Source of the DNA: Sitta carolinensis | Lineage: Eukaryota; Chordata; Aves; Passeriformes; Sittidae | DNA length: 64,000 bases | NCBI GenBank assembly: GCA_032173965.1 | Contig: JAVUNC010000006.1 | Span: 18,946,028 to 19,010,027, forward strand | Direction: 5' to 3' | In this document: in pieces, positions 32,001 to 44,000 of the stretch | Numbering within the stretch: the stretch's first letter is position 1 | Layout: each line of letters opens with the position of its first letter | Translations under genes and position numbers: made by a program | The notes under the pieces: generated by a model | Seen by the model: the letters and a program-made list of their open reading frames with translations, nothing else | Database searches by the model: none | What the model was told of the DNA's origin: nothing

Positions 32001-35000
32001 TTGTCCCCAGTCCCTCCCCAGCTCTCCTGAAGCCCCTCCAGGCTCTGAGCTCTCCCTGGAGCCTCCTCCTCTCCAGGGAACATTCCCAGCTCTGCCAGCC
32101 TGCCATGTCACCAAATGCTGAGCTGAAACTGGGATTCCAGGGGCTTCCCAAGGGTGCTGAGGAAGGGCTGGAGCTGGGGGGGCACTGGGGGACCCTGGGC
32201 TCTCACTCACACTGGTGCTCCCTGGGCTGCTGACGCTCAGAGCTGGCTTTAGTGGCCGCGCTCTTGCGTGTGAGGATGAGGAGATCAGCTTAGGAGCAAA
32301 TCCCCTTTGGCTGGCTTCCTGCACTCCAGCAGAGCCCCATTAATCAGCTCTGAGGCCAGACTGTCCCTTGGGACATCCCAGTGCCAGGGGAGATGTGCTG
32401 GGAGCTGGGGCAGCCCCCCAGCCCTGCAGGGCCATGCTGGCAGAGGGGCAGGGCAGGCTGGGCACTCCCTGCTGGAAGGGACAGCAAACCAGGAGATCCA
32501 ACCTCTGTGCAAAGCAGTGGAACGTTTAAATGTCCAAATTTCAACATTTCAGCCTCTTGGTATTGTTTCATTTATTGCAGTTGATGCTGTAGCTCTGCTG
32601 GTGCTGATGCTCTGCTGGAGCAGGATTTGTGGGTGGCAGGGATTTAATTCTGAGTGAGACTGCAAAGAATCCTCCCTGAGGGGAAAAAGGTTTCCCCTTT
32701 GAAGGGATGAGAGTTAAAAGTGATAGATCTGAGTAGAGCTTGTAAATGGATATTTTCTCATGCTGCTTACGGAGGCTGGTTACTATTGAAAGCTCTGCTC
32801 TGTAATGGGATATAAAATAGTCCCCTAAATTCCTTGGAGCTTCACTTAAGTAGTTGGATTACTGTGTTGTCCAGATTTTCTCAGATATCTTTGAAGCAGA
32901 ACCTCCCCCCAGGTGGAATGGTCATTGTATATATTTTTATTTTGAGGTCAGGAAATAAGTTTAATTGCAAACCAATATTGACTTGTTTGGTTTGTTTGGT
33001 TTTTCTTCGGAGTGTTTTGTGGGGTTGTTGTTGGGGTTTTTTTGAGTTTAGCAGAACTGGGAAAAGACTCAATGTGGAGGTTCCTCCCCATCACTTAATT
33101 TGCTGCTAAATAATTAATGTCCATTATTAATTTATGGGAATTTGTTTGGGATTTGTTTGATTGTGTGGTTTGTTTCTTTTTTCTTTGATTTGATTTTTGG
33201 GATTTTTTTGTTTGTTTGTTTTGCTTGGTTTACTTTTGGGGTTGTTTTTAATCAAACCACTTCAGGCCAATCACCCAGCTTTTGGAGATTCTTTACTGGG
33301 AGAAGGGGGTCAGTGCAAGGTTGGGAGGGTTGGCAGGGATTTCCCTGAGCTCAGTGTTCATCCTGTAGCTCCCACGTGTTCCTAGGGCAGCCCCTCCAGG
33401 TGGCAGCTCCGTGTGGCCCTGGGGCTGGGATGGGGTTTAGGATGGGGTTTGGGGCTGGGATGGGGTTTAGGATGTACCCTGGAGCTGGGACGTATCCTGA
33501 AGCTGCTGGGATGGGGCCGGGATGTCTTCTGGAGCTGCTGGGATGGGGTTTGGGATGGGGTTTGGGGCTGGGATAGGGTTTGGGATGTCTCCTGGAGCTG
33601 GGATGTCCCCTGGAGCTGCTGGGATGGGGTTTAGGATGTACCCTGGAGCTGGGATGGGGTTTGGGATGTCTCCTGGAGCTGCTGGGATGGGGTTTGGGAT
33701 GTCTCCTGGAGCTGCTTAGCCCAGGGAAGCACAGGGGAGGGAAAAGCCACCAAAGCCACCACTCTGTGGTGCTGGTAATTTGCTAACACCATGTTATTCT
33801 GCCATGAAAACCCTGGGTTTGACTGTTCTAGGATGAAGAAGTTCTTTCTTGGAATGCCTGAAGGCTTTCTCAGAGCTGCCTCTCCCAGTTTTATTCAGGG
33901 AGTTTTATTCAGGGAGCATCTTGGCTCCCTGAAATCATCCCTGGCCAGGGGCAGCTGCCCCTGTGACACTCGGAGCACTCGGGGTCTTGGTGCCTTGGGA
34001 GGCTCCTGGAGCAGGGGCTGGACAGGGTCACAGGAATCAAGCAGGGATTTATTGAAAGCCTTCCCAGGATCCACCCTGGGCAGGGCCAGAGCCCGGCTGG
34101 GCTCCCCCAGCATGGACCCCGGGGCAGCAGTTTCACCTTGGATCAGTTCTGCTCCATTCCCATGCGGGGTCAATTGTGCAGTGCCAGCCCCAGGGGATGC
34201 AGTCCCAGCCTCCCAGATTCTCTCCTCAGTTCCCTGTTTGCACTTTGTGGGGCTGAGGCTGCAGTGTGCCCTCGGTTCTGTGCTGGAAAGGATTGCTCTG
34301 TGCTGGGAAAGGATTGTTCTGTGCTGGGAAAGGATTGTTCTGGGGATGGGAAAGGATTGTTCTGGGGATGGGAAAGGATTGTTCTGGGATGGGAAAGGAT
34401 TGTTCTGGGGATGGGAAAGGATTGTTCTGGGGATGGGAAAGGATTGTCCTCGGTTCTGTGCTGGGAAAGGATTGTTCTGGGGCTGGAAAAGGATTGTTCT
34501 GGGGCTGGGAAAGGATTGTCCTTGGTTCTGGGGCTGGGAAAGGATTGTTCTGGGGCTGGGAAAGGATTGCTCTGGGGCTGGGAAAGGATTGTCCTTGGTT
34601 CTGGGGCTGGGAAAGGATTGTTCTGGGGCTGGGAAAGGATTGCTCTGGGGCTGGGAAAGGATTGTCCTTGGTTCTGGGGCTGGGAAAGGATTGTTCTGGG
34701 GCTGGGAAAGGATTGTTCTGGGGCTGGGAAAGGATTGTTCTGGGGCTGGGAAAGGATTGTTCTGTGCCTGAGCTGGGAGCAGAGCTGGCTGGCACTTTAA
34801 ATCAAGGTCACAGTTAATACACCAAAGCAGTGCAGAGTCTGGAAAATATAAAAGCACAAGCCTCCCCCAGGCCCTCTCCTCACCTTCCCCAGCTTTGCTG
34901 TGGTTTCTCCATTGCACAATTAAATGGAGAGTAATTAAAAGGACTCGGAGTACTCATGATATCACCAAATCATCTTAGGCCTCTTTTTTCCTCTTGAGCT

Positions 35001-38000
35001 CCTTTCCCTGTTTCTGATGTAATCTAATTTACATCATCCCTGTAGCAGTGGCAGATTGTACCTTCCCCCAGGCAAGGGCTGTGCTCCTTTCTCACCCTCC
35101 AGGGCTGTGCCTGCTTCTGGCGCATTAAAAAACCCCAAACCAAACAACACCTTGCTGAGGGAACAGAAAATAACGAGGAACCCCACAGACACCGAGGTGT
35201 TCTTTTACTTTTGCTCAAATGCTGTGATAAAAACCAATCTATCAGCAGATGATTTATCTATTTACCCTCTCTTTCAGACCTACAACCAAAGCCAGTGTAA
35301 CAAAAGGAGCATCCACAAAGCCATTTCAGGGAACAAATCCCTTCATTTCTACCAGCACAGCCCACGGATGGTTCCAGAAGGCATCAATCCCAAAGTGCAT
35401 AAAATGTTCATCACTGCTGAGAAACAGGAGGTGAGCACCTCGAGGGTGCTTTCCAAAGAGAGGAGGGCCAGCTCCCTGCAGCACAGATCTGCCCTCTCTG
35501 CCTGTGCCACTGGTAAGAGCACTGTGGTGTTCCCAGGGTTAGAAATGAGAGGCTGCACTCAGCCAATGTATCAAGCAGTAATTCAGTTTATTCATTAATA
35601 TGGTAAAGGATGAGCAAGCACAGGGCTGGGTGCAGTGGTGAGGGTTTCCCCTCCAGCTGCACACTGCTTGCTGGTATTTATTGAGAGATCCACAGGCTTT
35701 CTCAGCAGTTTCTGTTTCCAGTTTTTACATCACAGTTCTTTATCTATTATAATCCATTCCTCCCAGGATGTATATCTGAGGATGTGTATCCCAGATATGG
35801 GGTCCAGTTCTGTTTTCTAGGACTGTTTATCTCTGATAGTGATATCTAGCTTTCCTTTTACTCTCTTGTGGTCCATTCCTCCTAGAATATATCTTAGGAT
35901 GTGCATCCAGCTTCCTCTTACTCTGTTGTTATCCATTCCTCCCAGGATGTATCTTAGGATGTGCATCCAGCTTCCTTTTATTCTGTTGTTATCCATTCTT
36001 CCCAGGATGCATATTTTAGGAAATGTATTCCAGAAATGGGGTCCAGGTTCTGTTTTCTAGGACTGTTTATCTCTGATAGTGATATCTAGCTTTCCTTTTA
36101 CTCTCTTGTGGTCCATTCCTCCTAGAATATATCTTAGGATGTGCATCCAGCTTCCTCTTACTCTGTTGTTATCCATTCCTCCCAGGATGTATCTTAGGAT
36201 GTGCATCCAGCTTCCTTTTACTCTGTTGTTATCCATTCCTCCCAGGATGTATATCTGAGGATGTGTATCCCAGATATGGGGTCCAGGTTCTGTTTTCTAG
36301 GACTATTTATCTCTGATATTGATATCTAGCTTTCCTTTTACTCTCTTGTGGTCCATTCCTCCCAGGATGCATATTTTAGGAAGTGTATTCCAGATGGTGG
36401 GGTCCAGCTCCCAGATATGGGGTCCAGGTTCTGTTTTCTAGGACTATTTATCTCTGATATTGATATCTAGCTTTCCTTTTACTCTCTTGTGGTCCATTCC
36501 TCCCAGGATGTATCTTAGGATGTTTATCCAGCTTCCTCTTTACTCTGTTGTGATCCATCCCTCCTAGGATGTCTATCTTCCTTTTTCAGGATGTTCTCAC
36601 CATTTTCTTAGGAGCTTGAGATAAGTTCACATCCCTCTTTTGTTTATTCTAAATCTACAGTTTAAAAATCCTTAATACAAAGCAATATTCTAAAGTTTCA
36701 ATTCAAAGTTTCTCACTACAAAACGACTTAACACTTATAACAGTTAATTGCAAACACAGGATTGCTTCACAGGCCTTCTTCCATGCTTTGTTTTCCTGAT
36801 TGTTTGCTATAACTCATCTTTGTAACTGTCCCCTGGCCGTGTTCCACACATCCCACAGTTACAATCACACAGGTTACCTTCGTTTACCTGACACAAAACA
36901 CAACTTTGGGTTGCACAGGAGCACTTGCAGTGCCTGGGGCTCTGCAGGGTCACTCTGTCAGCTCTGGCCATCCCCACACCTCTGCCTGTGCAGAGCCAGA
37001 GTCATCTTTCATCTTTGTGCAGCTCCCTGAGGGTCAGGAACTCCAGCTGCACACAGAGGAGGCAAATGTTCATCCCACAATCCCAGACTGGATTGGGGTG
37101 GAGGCACCTTAAATTCCCATGGGTAAGGACACCTCCCACTGACCCAGCTGCTCCAGACCCTGTCCAGCCTGGCCTTGGATACTGCCAAGGATATTCCCAG
37201 CTGCTCTGGGAATTGTGGCTCTGTAAGTCACAATAAAACAGAAATGCTTGGAAACCCAAGGATTTTGAAGTGAGGAAAAGGAGAAATCAGCGGTAGGATA
37301 TTTATGAATTATGCAGACTCTCTTAGAGGAAAATTGGGAAAGTTCTCTTGGAGGTTTTTTAGGTGATGCAGTTCAATGGTGTGGGAATGCTCAGGAAAAT
37401 GAACACAATCCTAAGACAGGAAAAAAGAACTACTTCATATAAATACTTGGCAATTTTCCTGCTCTATCTCCTTGTTAGTGCTTTCTGTAAAAGCCAACAG
37501 CAGCTTCTTGAAAGAAGAAACTCCTCTTTGGAAACATCCTATTTGTGATGAAACAAACACAGCAGCTGGAAAACAATCAGAGCACAACATGGAATGAAAA
37601 GAATCATTTTGGAGCATTTGTTGGTCTGTCCTAAAAAAGAGAAAGGAGCAGGGAGGGCATAAAGCAAAGGGAATGTTCCTGCTGTGGGGCTGGAATTACC
37701 CTGGGGGAGCCACGGGGGCAGCTCCCCAGGGTGGCCAGGGCTGAGTGGCCAAAGGTGGCCAGGGCTGAGTGGCCAGGGTGGCCAGGGCTGAGTGCCAGGG
37801 TGGCCAGGGCTGAGTAGCCAAAGGTGGCCAGGGCTGAGTGCCCAGGGTGGCCAGGATTGAGTGCCCAGGGTGGCCAGGGCTGAGTAGCCAAAGGTGGCCA
37901 GGGCTGAGTGCCAGGGTGGCCAGGGCTGAGTAGCCAAAGATGGCCAGGGCTGAGTGCCCAGGGTGGCCAGGATTGAGTGCCCAGGGTGGCCAGGGCTGAG

Positions 38001-41000
38001 TAGCCAAAGGTGGCCAGGGCTGAGCCCCCAGGGTGGCCAGGGCTGAGTGCCAGGGTGGCCAGGGCTGAGTAGCCAAAGGTGGCCAGGGCTGAGCCCCCAG
38101 GGTGGCCAGGGCTGAGTGCCCAGGGTGGCCAGGATTGAGTGCCAGGGTGGCCAGGGCTGAGTAGCCAAAGGTGGCCAGGGCTGAGTGCCAGGGTGGCCAG
38201 GGCTGAGTAGCCAAAGGTGGCCAGGGCTGAGTGCCCAGGGTGGCCAGGGCTGAGTAGCCAAAGGTGGCCAGGGCTGAGTGCCCAGGGTGGCCAGGATTGA
38301 GTGCCCAGGGTGGCCAGGGCTGAGTAGCCAAGGTGGCCAGGGCTGATTTGCCAAGAGTTGAGTCCCCAGAGGTGGCCAGGGCTGAGTGGCCAAAGGTGGC
38401 CAGGGCTGAGTGGCCAAAGGTGGCCAGGGCTGAGTGCCCAGGGTGGCCAGGGCTGAGTGCCCAGGGTGGCCAGGGCTGAGTGGCCAAACGTGGCCAGGGC
38501 TGAGTGGCCAAAGGTGGCCAGGGCTGAGTGGCCAGGGTGGCCAGGGCTGAGTGGCCAAAGGTGGCCAGGATTGAGTGCCCAGGGTGGCCAGGGCTGAGTG
38601 GCCAAAGGGGCCAGGGGCAGGCTGAGTGCCAAGGTGGCCAGGGCTGAGTGGCCAAAGGTGGCCAGGGCTGAGTGCCCAGGGTGGCCAGGGCTGAGTGCCC
38701 AGGGTGGCCAGGGCTGAGTGCCCAGGGTGGCCAGGGCTGAGTGCCAGGGTGGCCAGGGCTGAGTGCCAGGGTGGCCAGGGCTGAGTGCCAGGGTGGCCAG
38801 GGCCAGGGCTGCCCCGTGCAACTCACTGAGCACCAGCCCTGTGTCCAGTCCCCTTCACTGCTCTGTGACCCTGGGGCTGCTCCTGATTTTAGGACAGGCA
38901 GGATAAAGCTTCAAAAGAGGACAAAGACAGGAGTTGACTTTTTCACATTTTCTCTCCACTTTGGTGCCCATTCTCACGCTGAGAAATGGGTAGAGCTGGC
39001 AGCAGTGGGTGAGCTGGGTGGGTGAGAATGGACCTGCTCTCACCTCAGGTCCCTTCTGGATCAGGATAGTCCTCATTCTGGAGTCCCTGTGGATCCCTTC
39101 CCACTCAGGATATTCCTCATTCTGGGATCCCTGTGGGTCCCTTCTGGATCAGGATATTCCCGATTCTGGGATCCCTGTGAATCCCTCCCACTCAGGATAT
39201 TCCTGATTCTGGGATCCCTCTGGGTCCCTTCTGGATCAGGATTTTCCTCATTCTGGGGTCCCTGTGGGTCCCTTTTAGCTCAGGGTAATACCCTGAGGTA
39301 TTCCTGATTCTGGGATCCCTCTGGGTCCCTTCCCATTCAACATTCCATAATTTTGGGATCCCTGTGAGTCCCTTCCCACTCAGGATATTCCTGATTCTGA
39401 GGTCCCTGTGGGTCCCTTCTGGATCAGGATATTCCTGATTCTGGGATCCCTGTGGGTCCCTTCTGGATCAGGATATTTCTGATTCTGGGATCCCTCTGGG
39501 TCCCTTCTGGATCAGGATATTCCTGATTCTGGGATCCCTGTGGGTCCCTTCTGGATCAGGATATTCCTGATTCTGGGATCCTTCTGGGTCCCTTCCCACT
39601 CAACATTCCATAATTTTGGGATCCCTGTGAGTCCCTTCCCACTCAGGATATTCCATGATTCAAATTTTCTGAGAATTGTCCTTCCTTTCCTTTTCCTTCA
39701 GGTCTCTTTTCCCTCTCTGCCAGGACTGGCTGTTATCTCCTCAGGAATGTGCCACCTACTCTCAGTCAGAAACACTTCACAGCTGTGCTGATCTTGTGGG
39801 ATTTTTTGGTGCTGGCCTTAAAACCCTCGGTGTTGGTTCATTGTCCAGGTTTTCCTGAGCAGGGCTCTGGGCTCAGGGTCTGCCCTGTGCAGGCACAGCC
39901 CCTGGCACCTGGGCTTGACAGGATTGAGACATGCAGGCTGATTCTTCTTTCTGTGGCATCCTCAGGCTGCAGATCCACCCCAAATCCTGTCTGCACAAAC
40001 ACTGGCAAATCACTTTCGTTATTTTTCTCCCAGCTTCACACATCTGGCCTGAAAACAATCCCGTTCTCAACCCTGATTCTTTGGAGTCACTTCCCACCAG
40101 GGCTGTTTTAGGGATTTGGCATTGCTTGGGATGGTGATTTATATCTGTCTCTCTCTATTTTTGTATGATGCCCTCCCCCAGAACAGCTGTTTAATGATAT
40201 TTATCCCTATAAATCATTATCACTCTTTGGATGCTCATCCCTGCCTTCACATCCTCTTCAGCTGGTTTTGGCTGTGGCTCAGAGAAGGTTTTTGGGGTTT
40301 TTTTGTGCCTGGTACCACACCAAGTTCTTTAATTCTGTGCATCCCTTTTCCTACAGCAGGTAACATTTTCCTAGGGTTGTTTTTTCCCCCCACAGGCCAA
40401 AAGCAACTGAACTCCCATGAGAGCTGGTCCTTGTCACCTGAGGAGTTTGAAATATGGGACAGACTCTACAGGATTAAGGAAAGTGATGGGATAAAGGAAC
40501 CAGTACTGCCTCGAGTTCCCTTTGAGACCTTAGAAAACCTGGAAGAAACACCAGTGAGTTCCAAGCAATGTTTCCTTTCCTGAGGGATGCTGGAAATACC
40601 AGAGTTAACTCTGGATTTGAAGGAAATCTGTTCTAAAAATGCCTTTTTGAGATTTACACGTGGGTTTTTGAGGTTAAGAATTTAGAAATGGGATGTTGGA
40701 AGTGGCTCTTTGAGGTTGGGTCTGGAAGGAAAAAGTTAGGTGTGTAAATTAAAAGTTGGGTGGACAAATTAAAAATCCATTAGGAAGTCTCAGTATCCAT
40801 GGAATTCTGCTGCTGTTTTTAAGAATTCCCTGCAGGATGCTGTATTCCCAGAGCCCCAGGAGGGTTTGGCTTTAAAGGGATCTTAAACCCAGCTCATTCC
40901 ACCCCCTGCCAGGCAGGGACACCTGGGCTCCTTCCCTAACCCTGCTTGCTCCTGACAGTTTTATTTTAGACCAGACTTAAACCTGTGTGATCATGGTTCA

Positions 41001-44000
41001 ATCCTTCTCTGCCTTTCTCTGTTCACGGAGAGAGGAGCTTTGCTGTCCCATTCCTTGCTGCAAATCTCCTTTCCCCTGCAGGAGCCCCAGGAGGGGGCAG
41101 CTCGGGAGCTCTCCTTGTCTGAGTGGAGCATTTGGCAGAATCAGCCTCTGCCCACATCCCTGGTGGGGCACTCAGATCTCTGTCACCTCTTCATCACTGC
41201 CATGGAAATGATGGAGCTGATGAGGCACCAGCAGGTAATGGCCATGCACGGGTAGAACAGTTTAAAAGGAATGAAATTTAAAAAAAAATACTACAATAAT
41301 TGTTAAATGAATTATGTGTATTTAGTCTTGTTTCAAAATGTCTCCCACTGCTAGGCTGTGAGTCCTAATATTTTCCACAGAAACTTTTAAAAAGTGGTTC
41401 CCTACATAGGAAAAAAAAAAACAACCAAAAAAACCATGCTTAAATCAGTCTTGTTTTAATGGATTCCAGCATCAATTTGTGACAGAGTGTCCTTAAATCC
41501 CAGAGCTCCAGATGCCAAAGAGCAAAGCCAAGAGGGCTCTCAGAGCTGCTGCAGGAATGGGAAGGGTTTGGGGTCCTGAGTGCATCAGAAGCATCCCAGG
41601 AAAGCCAGGCAGGAACACGTGGCATGGTTCAGGGGATTTCTGCTTCCAGGCTTTTTGAGTTGGTTTTTTTGAACTAAAAAGCAAATTGTTCCTAAGAATT
41701 AAGGGATAAGAGGAGCTAAGCCAAACAAACACGGATGGGGAGATGGGAATTCTGTTTTCTGGCAGGGATGGGCACAGAAACCCTCTGGAAGGCACAAAGA
41801 AGTGGGTGTAGAGGTGGTTGGAGGCCTCAGTGCTTCACCACATTATTCTTCCCTCCACCTGAGCTCCCCAAATGTTGCCTTTCAGCACGTGGAAGTTTTT
41901 TTAGGTCATCAGAAGCTGTTGCTAAGCTGCCAGAGTTTCCTGAATAATACCAGGACTAATGGAGGAGGAGAATGGAGCCATTGTAGTTGTGCTCAGCCCC
42001 AGCTCAGCCCAGCTCCTGCAGCCCACCAGGGACAGAGCCCAGCTCCTCTGGGAGTGCCTGTGCCCACAGGGAGGGTGTCAGGAGGAGAGAGAAGGTTCAG
42101 GAACTGCCAGGTGACCCCTGAGCCTCCTCTGCTCCAGGCTGAGCCTCCTCAGCTCCCCTGAGCCCCACGGGGTGAGTTCAGCTGGGCTGGGAGGGCTCAG
42201 CCCCTGCACTGCTGAGAGCCAGGCACAGGGAATGGAAATTCCATTCATTTTGGAGGAGAAATCGTCCTGGTTTGCAGGACAGGTGTGTGCTGGGAGAGGA
42301 GCCTCTTGGAATGGCGAATGCAACCCCCTGCCTGTGGATTATTGTGATTGTGAAATGCAGGGGCTCTCAGGCACAGATCCAGGGACAGCACTGACAGTGC
42401 TGCCTGAGGAGAATGACAATAAAAATGCAGCAAACAATAAAAATTATTATTTATATTAAATTGAAAATGGAGAGACCCGAGGCGAGCCCTGGCAGAGTCA
42501 GAATCCCCCCTGCCCGCCGTGGGTCGGGGCTGGGGCAGAGCCATCCCCTGGGGCTGGAGCTGCTGCGGGGCAGAGGGCTGTGCCGGACAGGATCCTGCGG
42601 AAGGGGCAGAGGGGCTGTGCCGGGACAGGGATCCTGCGGGAAGGGCAGAGGGCTGTGCGGGACAGGGATCCTGCGGGAAGGGGCAGAGGGGGCTGTGCCG
42701 GGACAGGGATCCTGCGGGAAGGGGCAGAGGGGCTGTGCCGGGACAGGGATCCTGCGGGAAGGGGCAGAGGGGCTGTGCCGGGACAGGGATCCTGCGGGAA
42801 GGGGCAGAGGGGCTGTGCCGGGACAGGGATCCTGCGGGAATGAAAGCTTTTAGGGAAATGGGCTCAGGGATTATTGCAGGGCTGGAGCCAGGCTGGGAGA
42901 GCTGGGAATGTTCCCTGGAGAGGAGAAGGCTCCAGGGAGAGCTCAGAGCCTGGAGGGGCTGCAGGAGAGCTGGGGAGGGACTGGGGACAAGGGATGGGGG
43001 GACAGCACCCAGGGAATGGATGGGAACTGGGAAAGGGGAGAATTGGGTGGGAGATTGGGAATTGGGAATTGCTGGCTGGGCTGGCATTCCCAGAGCAGCT
43101 GTGGCTGCCCCTGGACCCCTGGACTGTCCCAGGTTGGACACTGGGGCTGGACCCTGGCACAGTGGGAGGGGTCCCTGCCCATCCAGGGCTGGGATGGGTG
43201 GGATTTGGCTCCCTTTAACCCCAGCCGTTCCAGGATTGCCCGCTGCAGGGTTTGCAGGGATGTGCTGGCCAGCAGGGCCCTGCTATAATTATCCAGGGCT
43301 AATTACACCCAGCTGGTGTGGCTGACGTTCGTTTACGCTGCTTAATTAACAGAGGGGTTTAGCACCAATACAGGTCAAGCTCTTTCCTTAAATAAAGAGG
43401 GAACCTCCAGGGAGTTTTATTGATGATTTTCTAACTGGGGGATAAAAGATAAAATCAGGCAAATCATGATTTTCCTGTGAATAACCAAACGATCTGGAAG
43501 TTTCTGCTCTATTATTTCCTGGGCAGATTTTCATTCAGAGGTTTGTCATGACTGGATACAAGTCAGCACAAGAGGCATTTGTATGGGGTTTTTTTTGATG
43601 TTTCCTCTTAGGGAAGAAATTCACTGATGTGTGGCTTTCCTTTCCCTGTACTCAGCCAGTAATTCAAGAATTTTGTATCTATAATAGCTTTTAAAAATCC
43701 AATTTAATTTTTTTTTTTAATACATGAAGTGAAAATGCTTGGTAAAAATTATATACTCTTAAAATCTTCGAGAAGAAGCTGGCCCAATCAAAAGAAAATA
43801 AAAAAGTCAAAGAAGCCCCAAATGTGACCCCTGGAAAAGGCAGATCCAGCAAAGCCTTTAATGCCCCGGGGGCTTTATTGCTACAGCAACGCCTGTGGGG
43901 TGATGGGGGGATTTACTGCAGGGGGATTCTGGGTGCACCAGGGCAACAAAGCAAGCTGGCCTTCTGCAAAACAATTCCATCTCTTTTAAGCTTGTTTTTT

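Noticed and set aside
37539..38833. Three overlapping minus-strand frames of 340-400 codons
   Set aside because: Different frames of the same 23-24-bp array, without start context or homology.
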